Source: Bemisia tabaci (taxonomy: Eukaryota; Arthropoda; Insecta; Hemiptera; Aleyrodidae). From it: a DNA stretch of 64,000 nucleotides. How positions within the stretch are numbered: the stretch's first letter is position 1; every line of letters starts with the position of its first letter. Below are positions 39,506 to 50,755 of this stretch, one piece after another. The stretch spans positions 27,404,382 through 27,468,381 of the forward strand of contig NC_092799.1 in the NCBI RefSeq assembly GCF_918797505.1. Reading direction: 5' to 3'. The notes below the pieces were generated by a model. It saw only the letters and a list, made by a program, of their open reading frames with translations. It was not told the DNA's origin and did not search any database. A program made the position numbers and the translations under genes.

Positions 39506-40301
39506 AGAGAATCGAAGATTCTCGGAGTCGTCAATTTGGAGCGTTATTATCGCCTACATCTTTTCTTTGTAGAATGGGAGTAATGATGGTCGGGAAGAAA
39601 AGAAGAAGAAAAAAAAAAACAAGCAGTGAACTTTAACACAATGTGATGATAAGGCGCGTCGTTAACTCGCACAAATCAACCCCTATAGTTTTCATTTACA
39701 GAAATTCCAAAATAGGCAAGGAGGACAACAAGAAAGTTCACGAGGCGGTAAAATGGTCCGCCTGTCCATTATATTCCCGGGTCTACAGAAGTTGATTCTA
39801 CGAACTACACAGGCTGTTAATTTAAAATACTTTTCATGTTAATTTAACCGTTTGATCAGTCATTTCATCAAACCTAACAGTCCGTCCATGCAACCGATTT
39901 GCTGGTTGATGTTTTAATAACAAAAATTTTTTGAGGCAGCGCCCAGTGCGATTAGGTGAAATGAGAAAGTGGTATTATGTATATTTGACACCAAAAGTGA
40001 CTGTTCAAATTATACTTCTTTTTTCGGTGTAGAAAGCCCCAGAATGACAAAAAAATTTAAATCATAATTATTGACGGATTAGTAAACCTTTTACACGCTT
40101 TGGAAAAGCTCAGAAGTTCGCGGCCGACAGTCACTTTTCTGCAAGGAACTAAGGGACTCGGTTATTGTATCGAGTGGGGGGTCAAGACGATCGCAAAGGC
40201 GGTATACTGCGTATACGCGCCAAGAGTAAAGAGCATAGAATAAGGAATACAGCCTATCCAGTGCAGTGAATTATATTTTTATTCAACTTGAATGAAAAAA
40301 T
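39506..40301. other. Intergenic between convergent genes
   Basis: About 800 bp, with an A/G-rich run near 39597-39623 and otherwise mixed sequence. No supported frame or repeat. Confidence 0.45.
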
Positions 40302-41327
40302 TTACATTTTACCATAATGTCTCTGCCGTTTGGCTTCAACGATACCGTCAGAAACGGCTGATTCATTGCTTCGCATGATTCTTTTGCACGGTTTTATAGT
40401 TGGCGTTTTCAACTGGGACGATGATGGTTCCTCAGTACTATGTCTCTCAACACCACCTTCTTCAATTTTTCTGCGAGTCCTTAACTGAATGTTACTTTCT
40501 TTGGCAAAAGTAGTTATGCTATTATAAAGCGTGTGACGTTTATGTTTGCAGACAGTGTGAGTCCGACAGTATGAATCACTTCGAGAACATGCGAAACACT
40601 GAGCACAAACTTTACATTCTCGAGGGGTTTTGATCCGTTCGTTAAAAGCACGATTCTTTTCGCCAGGATAAACTCGGATATCCGACCAAGGAAACCTCCT
40701 GATGCAGTTGTTAAACCGCACAAAAGACGTTTCCGACGAAAAAGAATCGGAGAGGAATGATGAATACCATCTTGCGCAGTCGCGTTCTCCGCAGCTACAA
40801 GCGGTGCGGTTCGACAATTTAACAAGTAATCGTCTCGGCCAAACTTTTTGAGACGCTATCAAACAACGTTTATGGCAACCAGCAATATATTTTGACCCGT
40901 TTGCCGGAATATAACCGAAATAAACACATTCGCAGCCCGCCACGCTGCACTCCGTATATTGATAAGCGAGGATCTTCCCGCTCATCGCTTGATTGTAGAG
41001 CTCATTACGAGTTATTGTTTTGCGAAGAGTTGGTAAAATGTGGGTAACATAAACCCACTGCGAGTCCAGTTTCTCCTGTAAGGCTCGCGGAACTTGGTGT
41101 ATGTATTCGGAAAAATCTTCATCACTACAAATTGAGTAATCTTCGAAATCCGTTATGAACACAGCGTCACCTTTAGATTTCCCAACATCTAACCCATTTA
41201 GGGTGACATTTGAGTTTGGCAGGGTAACAGGACTCGAGTATTTCTCGCATACATATTCATGATATCCGGTTTTCGTATGAAAGGTCGTTGGCTGATAATC
41301 TGTTCGATCACCGCTGCTTCCATCCAT
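40302..41327 (-). CDS. Cysteine-rich, probably zinc-binding protein
   Basis: 341 aa from ATG 41327. Residues about 125-250 hold clustered Cys/His pairs: CSVAGCECVYFG, CHKRC, CSCGERDCARW and CKVCAQCFACSRSDSYC followed by HTVCKHKRH. They suggest two or three zinc sites of treble-clef or cross-brace type, but I cannot match a named family (not a clean RING or PHD). The C-terminal 80 residues are basic and disordered (KPCKRIMRS, EAKRQRHYGK), consistent with nuclear localisation. It lies 109 bp downstream of another Cys-containing gene on the same strand, so co-transcription is possible. Confidence 0.6.
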   Translation of the reverse strand: MDGSSGDRTDYQPTTFHTKTGYHEYVCEKYSSPVTLPNSNVTLNGLDVGKSKGDAVFITDFEDYSICSDEDFSEYIHQVPRALQEKLDSQWVYVTHILPTLRKTITRNELYNQAMSGKILAYQYTECSVAGCECVYFGYIPANGSKYIAGCHKRCLIASQKVWPRRLLVKLSNRTACSCGERDCARWYSSFLSDSFSSETSFVRFNNCIRRFPWSDIRVYPGEKNRAFNERIKTPRECKVCAQCFACSRSDSYCRTHTVCKHKRHTLYNSITTFAKESNIQLRTRRKIEEGGVERHSTEEPSSSQLKTPTIKPCKRIMRSNESAVSDGIVEAKRQRHYGKM

Positions 41328-41436
41328 TCTATGATAGGTTTTAGGTATTCGAAATGTAGATCAACGATTAAAATGCCTCGCGAGTGCAATCAGCTATGCT
41401 ACTCATACAACCTTTTATGGCACTGTCATATTGAGA

Positions 41437-41820
41437 TCATAATTTTCTTACGAATTCCGATTTACTTTTGATCGAGCACAGATCCTTTGATTTGTCGATT
41501 GCAAAATACGGATGATTGTCACAATACTCCTGTAAGAAATGATAAAATATCGCAGATTCGGCCAATTGTGACGAGAAAGATCCACTATTTTGGTTTTTAT
41601 AGCAAGCAGTCAAACTTACTTCGCGGATATGTCGTCTGCCGATGAAAACATTTTCATTGAAATTACTGAATAGATCTCGCGAAGCTAAGTACTCTGATAA
41701 AGCGCATGCGAAACATTTCATTCGTTCCTTTTCGTCCTTTGACCGTTCACAAGGACACACATTAACTGCATTGGTACCGTTCGTAACACTTGCTCTGTCC
41801 GAATGGCGATCGGGGTCCAT
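41437..41820 (-). CDS. Small Cys-containing protein
   Basis: 127 aa from ATG 41820. Two C-x-C/C-x2-C pairs in its first half (NVCPCERSKDEKERMKCFAC) look like a small zinc knuckle. The rest is helical and acidic-basic mixed. It precedes the larger Cys-rich gene on the same strand. Whether the two were once one gene cannot be told from the sequence; their frames are separated by a stop and 109 bp. Confidence 0.5.
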   Translation of the reverse strand: MDPDRHSDRASVTNGTNAVNVCPCERSKDEKERMKCFACALSEYLASRDLFSNFNENVFIGRRHIREVSLTACYKNQNSGSFSSQLAESAIFYHFLQEYCDNHPYFAIDKSKDLCSIKSKSEFVRKL

Positions 41821-43780
41821 TTAACATTCTAATATGATGGAAAACAATTCATTACCACGTCTGAAGATACACTGCATTGTTCTTATAGGAAATCCCGTAT
41901 ATATGATATAGTAGTGCCGAATTGTCGCGGTCGAGTTCTATAACTGGTCGAAAGACTGAATCTTTAAGAATACATGTGATATCATGATTTCTTTAATGCA
42001 CGTAGTCGTGCCGAATAGGAAACGTCTCATTCTCGAGGAGAAATTGTTGTGAGGGGTGTAACGAGACAAATCCCCCTTCTCTGCAAAGCAGGTCTAAGTC
42101 AACAGAGGCACATACGTCCTCTAGTATAAGATATGCAAACGTTACTCGAAGTACCGGAATGAACTCGCCTGGATCCTAGATTCGGGCGCCATAGAAAAAA
42201 TAATAATGAGTGTGAAATCGAAATTGAGAGAGAGAAAATTTTAAGTCGAAGGGGAAAGGGAATTTAGCAGAGTTCCGTCTGATGCTGCTCAGCCTCCGCA
42301 CCACTACTTCGCTACTTGCGTCAAAGGTTGAAAGTGTCTTATCCAACTTGAAAGTATTTTTCTAATTTAAGTTGAGATTTGTCGATAATATCCACATATA
42401 TGATTCATTATTAAAATTCTATAGACAATCATTCTGATCGAAACTCGAGGGGAAATGGTTCGGAAGGTATGAAAAATGTACTGCATCTCTAAGACTATTA
42501 CCAACCAAATCTAACGTCTACTACTCTTATCAGGAGAACTCGCAGAGAGATGCAGCTCAACTCGCGCACCTCGCTCCGCGCTTTCCACCGAGGAAAGGCC
42601 TCTCTTTTAGATCACGTTTGCAGGGGTAATGCTCCTCAGCTCGGGCACCACGTCTCACGCAAACGAAACCTATTGGGTCCAAAGCTGGAGCAAATCTTCG
42701 GTAAAGCCTTATCTACCGTACCGCCTATTTGCTTTAACCGCAGTCACAACAAGCCAGAATCGTTAAGTGAGAGGAGAAACGCAGGCTTACCTCGTTGCAC
42801 CTCGATCGCAGTACTTGATTACTCGCTAACAGTCTGCTGGATCGGAAGATCCACTGATCTCCCCCTCCCCTCACTGATCGATGGGTCTCGTCAGGAGGCC
42901 ACCAATTTACGAATTTCAAAAAAAAGCAAGTGTTCGAGTTCAGTTCAGTTTTGTGAGCATACAATATATCATAAAAAAAATAAAAAATTTACATCGTTGG
43001 CTTTGCCTCGACTTCTTTTATCGACCTGTACAGGTAAAATAGAAAATACCAATTTCTTTTTAAAATTTTAAATTAATGAAAAATATTTCAAAATTGACAG
43101 AATTGCCGCAACGCCCCCTATTGGCGTGTCGCGGTGCTCGAACGGACGCCGAGCGTTAGATAATTTCTTCCTTGGCTCGTCGGTGCAGACGCGGCGGTGC
43201 CAAGCATGCGCATTCGCGACTTTATTGTTTCAATTTTTTAACTCACATGAGCTTAAACTTAAAACGTGGGAAAAATTTCCCCGTTACAAGGGGGAGAAAA
43301 AAGTTTAATGTAGTGATTTATCTACCCTTTCGCTCTTTCTCTCCCCCCCTCTCCTTCTCTGGTTCTCTTTCTTTATCTTCCTCTCCTTCTCTGTTTCTCT
43401 TTCTTCATCTCCCTAATTGCCTCTTTTCTCTTTAATATGTGCAGGAAAGTAAGAATAATACAACCATTATTAGCTACCAATATATTTATGAGAAAAACAA
43501 ATTATGCCAGACAGGTCAAAAGCTTAGGTGTCTAAGTCATGCGATAAATCTTATCGATATGAAGATCGATAAGATTGAAAGTTATTGTAACTGTTTGATA
43601 TAGAATACTAAAATGGAGAAAATTCTTTTCAGGAAAGGAAAGCTTCTACCATCACACACGATTTAGGATCTCAGTTTTCGAAAGGAATGAATTGAGATCT
43701 GCTTCGATACGTTTCCCTTTTCACTAGAGAGCATCTACCGCTCGTGAAGTTCCTTCGAGAAAGTAACCTTTTGGGTCGTT
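41821..43780. other. Non-coding region at the edge of the viral block
   Basis: Base composition becomes patchy. A GC-richer part (about 42540-42900) and another (43090-43210) hold only frames that look accidental. A pyrimidine-rich microsatellite (TCTCCTTCTCT-type) spans about 43328-43431. No viral gene is recognised, and this probably marks the passage to host repeats. Confidence 0.45.
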
Positions 43781-44407
43781 TTATTCAGCGAGTTCCGTGT
43801 AAGTTACCCTCCTTCCATCAATTTCCAGGCAGCGCCCTCTTCTCCAGCAAGGCTTTCCTGTTTTGCGGACTCGCCTCAGGACTCGCTCTAAGAATCGGCG
43901 TTGTTCTCGAAAATTCAGATCTAAATCTTCTGAAACCCAAATTTTTGTGCCTTTAAATTTATACGCCTGATCAAGCACTTCACATTTCTTCAAGTTGGAG
44001 ACGAACGAAACAAGTATAGGTCTGGACCCTCCTTTGCCTATTCTTCGAATGTAACTTACGTCATTTCTGGTGATGTAGATTTGCAATACAGCACAGCAGA
44101 TATTCAAAACTTTCTGTAATAGATGGCATTTCCTTTCGCCGCTTTCTTCGAGGAATCCGAAAAACAATAAATTGTTGACTCGGGTCATTTTATCAACAAT
44201 TTTCGTTTGCTTCGATCCACTCCATTTTAGCCGATCACAATCAATTTTCAACTTTTCAATATCCGTTGCGCGGCTTTCATATAATTTATCGACCTCGGAT
44301 TTAACGATTTCCTGCAAAAACGGTTCGAGCATTTTCTTCATACGCTCGGCCAGCTCGAGTACCTGTGACTCTTCCATTTTGCATTCGATTCTTGGCACAC
44401 TCGGCAT
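43781..44407 (-). CDS. LINE ORF1p-like protein (non-LTR retrotransposon)
   Basis: 208 aa from the ATG at 44407. Residues about 10-75 form a charged coiled coil (ELAERMKKMLEPFLQEIV; KSEVDKLYESRATDIEKLK). Then comes an RRM-like core (NNLLFFGFLEESGERK; RIGKGGSRPILVSFVSNLKK) and a C-terminal part with IWVSEDLDLNFREQRRFLERV. This order is that of the RNA-binding ORF1 protein of several LINE families, which coats the element's RNA. No reverse transcriptase follows on the minus strand, so this is a fragment of an element or a stray ORF1. Confidence 0.65.
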   Translation of the reverse strand: MPSVPRIECKMEESQVLELAERMKKMLEPFLQEIVKSEVDKLYESRATDIEKLKIDCDRLKWSGSKQTKIVDKMTRVNNLLFFGFLEESGERKCHLLQKVLNICCAVLQIYITRNDVSYIRRIGKGGSRPILVSFVSNLKKCEVLDQAYKFKGTKIWVSEDLDLNFREQRRFLERVLRRVRKTGKPCWRRGRCLEIDGRRVTYTELAE

Positions 44408-45027
44408 AGTCGTCGATGAAAATGATACAATTTCAATGCGGAATATCAAATATATAGGTGAAGTTTTTTGCTAATAAAGCAGGAGAGCGGCAACTGCGCC
44501 CAAGCATAAAGCTCGAAGGAAAACAATACCTATCGGCAAAATAGAAAGTACAGTGACATTTATTAAACGCAAGTAAGAAAATACAACTAGCGCACGATGT
44601 GCTAGGGATACACAATAATGCTAGAGGGGACCTGTCTTAACGGGATTCTTCAACGAGGAACGACGAGCCGATTGAATTGCTTTAACAGGAGAATTTCAGC
44701 GATAACTCAGGGTTTTAAAAAAAGGTTTAAACCCTATTTTTAAAAAAGACTAGTCGATGGGTGATTGTTTACATTTGCGTTGTAGTGATAACAGACATGG
44801 ACATTAGCTCAATATATTTAGCCATTTTCATAAGTTTTTACTTCTTTGTCAGTATTTGGACGTAAGTTTCTTTTGTAAATCAATTGTTAGTGCCTAGTCT
44901 CATCAATTTATGAAGAATAAAGCTGAAAAAGTAGTTGACTGTGTGGTTGGATCGTTCATTAAAAAGACAAGCATGAGAAGTAAAGCGGATTTCTTTTATT
45001 ATAGTCAAACGAACCAATCATTATACT
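44408..45027. other. Non-coding; includes one copy of the LSE-gene 3' flank
   Basis: From about 44922 the sequence (GCTGAAAAAGTAGTTGACTG, then TCATTAAAAAGACAAG and AAGTAAAGCG) matches the 3' flanks of the LSE-repeat genes near 51440, 56683, 59362 and 63129. It is cut off from its gene by the LINE insertion that follows. Confidence 0.7.
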
Positions 45028-47040
45028 ACAATGTAAGTCACACTATAAGGTGTACATCATACTAAAAGGCCTACAAGGTAATGATATTAAAAGAGAAATC
45101 AAATAGAGTAACTAACATACTAAAAAATTCTACAAATATTTCTAAAACTACCTGGAACATTGTACATTCTAGTAAATTCTCAAAATACAAAGCATGTACG
45201 ATTGATGAACTTTATTACAAGGGAAAAGTTGTAATTGGTGTGGAGCAAATCACAGGGTGACTAAATGATCACTTTTTGTTATTCTAAATAGAAACTCCAA
45301 CATTAAAATTGACTTTAATAACTTTGACTATTTAAAATCGCATGACAATGTATTTTACAATAATCCAATAACAGTGGAAGAAGTAGAAAAGTCAATCGAT
45401 AAGCTAAAAAAATAACAATTCTGAAAGCCATGAAGGTATTCGCAACTATTTTCTAAAACTAATAAAGTACGAAATAAGCCCACTTATATCCAAGTACACT
45501 AACCACTCAATCATAGAATGCGGATTCCCAAATTGCCTAAAAGAAATCAAAGTATTACCTCTGTGGAAAGACAATGATCCCACCAACCCAGGAAACTATA
45601 GACCATTATCAATTGTTTCGCCAATTTCAAAAATATATGAGATGTCCGTAGTGCAGCAAATTAATAAAATCCTCAAAATAAATCATATACTCTTTGAGAA
45701 TCAGTATGGATTCAGTGAGAAACTAAGTACTGAAGTGGCCATACTTAGATGCTATGAAACAATCATCACCACAAAGAAAAAAAACCCTGTTGTTGTAATC
45801 GCTATAGACATAAGTAAAGCATTTGATTCGCGGTAAATCGTGATATCTTAATGTTCAAACTAAAAAAGATGGGATATGGAAAAGAAGCTCTTAAATGGAT
45901 AAGAGGCTTTACGTCACAAAGAAAACAAAATGTCCATTTGAGGAAAAGCAAAAAGTATTATATCTTAATAAGTAGAATGATTTATGGAGGCATCGCGCGA
46001 GGATCAATGATAGGGCCACCACTATTTATTCTGTTCAATAATGATTTAGCCATATTCTTAAAAGTAAAATTTAAATATTTCTTGAAACCATTTTTTCACC
46101 TTCAATTTTCGTCGATGACATACTCATAATCCTAAGCAACATCATACTGAAAAATCTGGAAATTGATACATTTACAATCATGAGTTATTTTAGTCATTGG
46201 TGTAAGATCAACCTTTCTAATGTAATCACGAGTAAATCGAAATTTTTGCTCTTTAATGTAAAAAATGAACTGATCAAGGACTTCTGAGTGTTACTAGATG
46301 ATGAGCAAATGGAAAGAGTAGCCGCTGCAAAATATTCAGGTATTTTGTTAGATGATACTCTTAAATTCAATGACCATGTTGACATCATGCGAAAAAAGCT
46401 GCATGGCGCTATTTTTGTGTTGAGAGTCCTATCAAGAATTTTAGATACGAATCTGTTAATGGTAGTGTATGATTCTCTTTTCCTATCTCACATACTATAT
46501 TGTATCAATGCCTGGTCAACTTGCAAAAATAAAAAGATCGAGAAATTATTCATAACTCAAAAAAAAAAATATTAAGACTATGCTCAAAGTAAAGATTACA
46601 GAATCTTGCAAGGAACATTTTAAAAAATTACAAATCTTAACTGTTCCAGCATTGATTATATATTCAACTTTGAAATTATACAGCAACAAGAAACTACAGG
46701 AATCGAGAGTGGTGCATTACCACAACATTAGAACATAACAGGAAGTCTAATAATAAAAATTAATAAAACAGCAGCTTGAGGTCATAACTTTTTCTGTAAA
46801 TTACCACTAAACGTAAAGAAAAAAATTAAAAAGATGAGCCCCGAAGCCACAATGCCCTGGTCAGGCAATACCTACTTGAGCAATGTCCCTATTCCATCAA
46901 CGATTTCATAAACGGAACAGGTTGAAATCAGTGTCGTTTTTATTTATATATTTATTCTTGTTTTTTGTTTTGAAAGTTTGACGCATTTTTAAAAGCCATG
47001 TACACAAAACATTAAATAGAGCTATATATTCTTATTATTA
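45028..47040 (+). mobile_element. Degenerate 5'-truncated LINE with reverse transcriptase remnants
   Basis: Reverse transcriptase pieces lie in several plus-strand frames: NQYGFSEKLSTEVAILRCYE and VVVIAIDISKAFDS (about 45690-45835), IARGSMIGPPLFILFNNDL (about 45995-46050), FVDDIL (about 46108-46125, the catalytic Y/F-x-D-D) and LRVLSRILDTNLLMVVYDSL. Frameshifts and stops make it inactive. Comparison with the uninterrupted flank of the second LSE gene (51525-51560) shows that the element split the 3' flank of the first gene, with short target-like duplications TCATTATAC and TCATTACAC at the ends. Confidence 0.85.
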
Positions 47041-47106
47041 TCATTACACAGAGAATTCACAGAATCGATATCAAATAAACATTACAGCATAACAGAATGC
47101 TGTCTT

Positions 47107-48348
47107 TTAATGCTTATGCCACGAAACACCGGCCACCTCAAAATGCTCCTTTAGCTTCGGCACCATCAATCCCTTGTCCGGGTGATACATTTTCTCTTTC
47201 ACTCTTCTTTGTAATTTCATTAAGAGCAGTGTCCTCCGGATTATTTTCTCCGGCAGTTTATGTTTAAATTCCTGCAAAAACTCACATGTACAAAGAAAGT
47301 GTTGCTTCACATAATGAAGTAGTTCGCTCCATTTAAACTTATCTTGAAATTCACGAATGAAACTCTCTGATAATGTTTGGTACCGTGAAATATTCAACCA
47401 ATCCAATTTGTCTTGATATTTTCGGATGAACGGTTCCGAGAGATCTTGATATTCGGAAATTGCTGTCCAGTCCATATTGTGTGAAAATTCAGTCATGAAA
47501 TTTACAGATAACTTTTGATTTCTACAAACAAGATCCCAGTCTACTTTGTACGCAAATCGACGAATGATGTCTTCTGATAGTCTCTGCGAAAGAAATATTT
47601 GGCTCCAGTCGAGTTTTCCTTCAAACTCGAGTATACAGCTTTCCGATAATGTTTGGTTCTTCGAAATTGCACTCCAATCAATTTTCGCTTCATTCTTGCG
47701 GATAAAATCCTCTGATAAACTCTGAAAAGCAGAAATAAGTCTCCAGTCGAGGTGTTCCTCAAACATAAGGATGAAATCCTCGGATAGAGCCTGCTGTACA
47801 CTTATCGTTTCCCAAAATTTCTCGGATAGTTTCTGCTGCTGACCACATATCGTTTCCCAAAAAAGTCCATGGAACTTCGGAATGGAATTTACGAGGAAAC
47901 TTTCAGACAACTTTTGATATATATATAAATCAAAAGTAAATTTTTCCTCGAATTCAGTAATGAAACTTTCCGAAAGAGTTTGAAACTGAACGATCATTTT
48001 CCAATCGACTTTCTTTTGAAATTCGCGTATAAAACTCTCCGACAACTTCACATGCCGTGAGATTTGTGACCAGCAAACTCTATCCTGTAAGAGACGAATA
48101 TCATCTTCGGTGATTTTATAGAATACTTTTGCCCGGTTTATTTCTTCGTTCCCCATTACAAAGTTTATGATTTCATCACATGGGTTTGCCAGGTCCAATC
48201 CTTCGTTCCAGTAATTCTCATCAAAAGCTGGACACTTAAATAATTCCGGCCGTACTTTTCGATAATACTTTTCAACACGAGCTATATCTGATTTGAATTG
48301 GTCTGTTTGAAAACTGCAGATTGAACTATGAGTGCTTTGGTTCTGCAT
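47107..48348 (-). CDS. LSE-repeat protein, copy 1
   Basis: 413 aa from the ATG at 48348. A unique N-terminal 75 residues are followed by about 11 degenerate repeats of about 23 residues around the pattern Q-x-L-S-E-x-F-I-x-x-F-x-x-K-x-D-W-x-x-I-S. This copy has one extra short unit (KLSEKFWETISVQQA) compared with the others. The Trp/Leu spacing suggests an alpha-helical solenoid used for binding. A strongly conserved tail contains LPEKIIRRTLLLMKLQRRVK and YHPDKGLMVPKLKEHFEV. No signal peptide or membrane segment. Similar LSE-F-I repeats occur, as I remember, in proteins of large DNA viruses, so viral origin is possible but unverified. Function unknown. Confidence 0.72.
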   Translation of the reverse strand: MQNQSTHSSICSFQTDQFKSDIARVEKYYRKVRPELFKCPAFDENYWNEGLDLANPCDEIINFVMGNEEINRAKVFYKITEDDIRLLQDRVCWSQISRHVKLSESFIREFQKKVDWKMIVQFQTLSESFITEFEEKFTFDLYIYQKLSESFLVNSIPKFHGLFWETICGQQQKLSEKFWETISVQQALSEDFILMFEEHLDWRLISAFQSLSEDFIRKNEAKIDWSAISKNQTLSESCILEFEGKLDWSQIFLSQRLSEDIIRRFAYKVDWDLVCRNQKLSVNFMTEFSHNMDWTAISEYQDLSEPFIRKYQDKLDWLNISRYQTLSESFIREFQDKFKWSELLHYVKQHFLCTCEFLQEFKHKLPEKIIRRTLLLMKLQRRVKEKMYHPDKGLMVPKLKEHFEVAGVSWHKH

Positions 48349-49523
48349 TTGCAATTGCCTCTGTTGTAACTATTTACCAAATTAATTTTCAAAATCCCAA
48401 TGAAATTCCGTATATACTAAATGGATTTTATGAGGTAATTACCGGAATCACTCAGCTTTGTATTCAGAGATAGGCACATGTCGTTATCATCCCATGTGTC
48501 AAACCACTAACACCGATATTGAACAAGCGATCAAATAATAATTTTGATAATGCTAATGTTTCTTAATTTAGCAATCTGACGATAAAAATAACTGTCAGAA
48601 GTTCGGCTTCATGCGAATTTACACCACGAATCACGTCGATTGAACGAACAGATTAGTTACACAGTTACACTTTGGGGGGAAGGAACACTGTGTTACTTGA
48701 ATATTTACTAAATCAGTAATGATGCTCTCGGATGTGATAAGTTTAATGTTTGTAGAATTTGTAATCCTTAAAATCTTAGCTCACTCCTCTATGGTATCAC
48801 TTTCTCCTCCTTCAATGTTTTTGACAACTGATTGACTGAGAGGCAAGTTCCATGCTTTCAAAAAGCGCCACTGACGATTACGAGATTTAGCGGTGAATCT
48901 TAAATAGCAAACCACTTGAGACTACAAATTTGTATGACTTTTAATTAGTGAACCGACTTGCTACGAACTACTCGGAAGGCCCTAACAATTCAACTAAAAT
49001 TGAGAAAGTAGCGAACATTGAAACCACACGGGATTCGTCACCACCGAAACTCAAACAGTTTGTGACTGTGCAGTGTTCCCAGGTGCTCGTATCTTGAGAA
49101 CTCCGTACGTTCTCCGGATGGGCTCGTGTATGTCCGTGACGCTTCGTGCTCCGTGCTCCGTGAATCGCCTGCAGCGAACTACAGTGGTGGACCTTCATAA
49201 ATGAGAATTCTAGTTCAAAGTATAAATTGTGAACTTTTAACTATACCTACCTACTAAGCATCAATTCCTATAAGAACTTCCATTATTTTTCCTCTCTGGG
49301 CAAAGCAAATTCTGAGAAAATTTCGAGGAATAATGTTGATTTGTTTTATTGTTTATAAGATTCGCCTGTATGAGGGCTTGGTCTTATTTCTTTTAAAAAA
49401 ACCTAGCAGTGACTTTTGAGTGCTGCGAATTAACTGGTGTAGCTACTTATGTCCTTATCATGCTTGAATAACGACATTAAAGTACCTATGTCCTCTAGAA
49501 AACATTGGCTGGAAACAATAATT
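48349..49523. other. Conserved 5' flank of LSE gene copy 1
   Basis: About 850 bp upstream of the gene (to about 49100) is retained between copies 1 and 2, and in part in copy 4, including blocks such as AGGCAAGTTCCATGC and CACTGACGATTACGAG. It probably holds a promoter, a 5' exon and an intron. The stretch matching the small frame at 53042-53299 contains a stop here. Confidence 0.5.
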
Positions 49524-50357
49524 GGAACGATGATAGGTACCCCTGGTAAAAATGGCAAGTGTTAGGTCAGTGAATTTTCCACTGAGGTTAGTGCAATTTG
49601 CTCTCTGATATCAGTCTTAATCGAACCGCACTCACTCCCAAAAAGTAGAGATGGCTCCCTCTTCCCCCACCCTATTTTATTTTCGTGGGGGAATATTCCT
49701 TGGGATACGGGGACCACAAACTTTATCTTACGGAGAGGCATATTTTTTATGAGGGGGATTTTCTAAGAGGGAAGGAAAACTTGTTTAGGTAGCCACACTC
49801 TTGAAAAATTTGTTTAACCTTCTTCGTTTATGATGGCACTTAAATAATTAAAACACAAAAAAATTAGATCGGTAAAAATATTATCACCGCTATAATATGT
49901 ATTTAGATGTAGTTATTTAAGCATTATTATTTTTTTAACTTAAGAGTAAAAAAAAAATTAAATTTGGTTTAAATTATTTTCAGTCTTAACTCTTTTTAAA
50001 ATGTTCTAGTCTTAATTTTTTTAAAATTTTCCCAACTTATTTTTAATTATTTTCCAACTTTTTTACTCCTTTAAGTACTTTCAATTTTTGTTTCTGCTAA
50101 TTTATATTTTTTGTATCATTTCAACTTTGATTATTTTTTTTACATCCTCAGCTATAATTTTGAATTTTAATGCATTCCATTTTTTTTTTTTCATAAAAAA
50201 TATAACATATAAAACTTCATTTTCATGTTGATTGATTGAAAAAGAATAATAAAAAAATTAAGTATCGGATTTAAGTTCAAAGACAAAATCATCATTTGCT
50301 GTCAAAATTACTCTAATGGGGGCCCTGAAATGACATAATTACGCCCCAAGCACTTAC

Positions 50358-50565
50358 ACGCGCAGGTAGTGTAGTGGTTCAGTCGCTAGGTCGATCACCG
50401 AAGATAAGCTACGTCGGGCGTAGTTAGTACTCAGATTGGAGACTGCATGGGAACGAGCGTTGTCCATTGAAGATTGTGATGATTACTTGTGATGGAAAAC
50501 TCACAGTAGCCCTCCCTGGTCGTTAAATAGTGAATTAACGTACCTGGGGGATCGGTAATTAACTA
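50358..50565 (+). repeat. 5S rRNA-derived SINE (SINE3-like)
   Basis: 50391-50475 closely resembles 5S rRNA: TCGATCACCGAAGATAAGCT, ACGTCGGGCG (box A), TTAGTACTCAGATTGGAGAC and TGCATGGGAA (intermediate element and box C), with changes that rule out a functional 5S gene. Such internal control regions drive RNA polymerase III transcription of SINE3 elements. The body continues to about 50565. It lies inside the inverted-repeat transposon. Confidence 0.8.
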
Positions 50566-50639
50566 AATTTTTGCCTCTACAGTATTTCTGGGAGTTTCCA
50601 CACCGCTTACGTAGGAGACACTTAGGTCAGTGCCACTTA

Positions 50640-50755
50640 CATCAGAGGCACTTGCCTTTGGAACAGACCTAACACTAACGTAGCAGATCAGTGCCTGGCA
50701 GCACTTACATCAGTGTTTAGGTCTGTTCCAAAGGCAAGTGCTACTGATCTGAGCA
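50640..50755. repeat. Inverted repeat inside the DNA transposon
   Basis: AGGCACTTGCCTTTGGAACA (followed by GACCTAACACT) near 50646-50676 is the reverse complement of AGTGTTTAGGTC and TGTTCCAAAGGCAAGTGCT near 50711-50742. It would form a hairpin of about 30 bp and may be a subterminal repeat or a nested smaller element. Confidence 0.75.

Noticed and set aside
39076..39534. 152-codon minus-strand ORF
   Set aside because: It overlaps the 179-aa plus-strand ORF almost completely; the plus-strand frame starts at a well-placed ATG behind a divergent spacer. The choice is not certain.
42550..43071. 173-codon plus-strand ORF
   Set aside because: Located in patchy, repeat-like DNA beyond the viral block, with no domain; composition looks accidental.
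47107..48348. J-domain reading of the YHPDKG motif in the LSE tail
   Set aside because: The HPD triplet is present, but the surrounding helices and spacing of a DnaJ domain are not.
50391..50475. Functional 5S rRNA gene
   Set aside because: Several conserved positions are changed and the sequence runs on into a SINE body; it is 5S-derived rather than a 5S gene.
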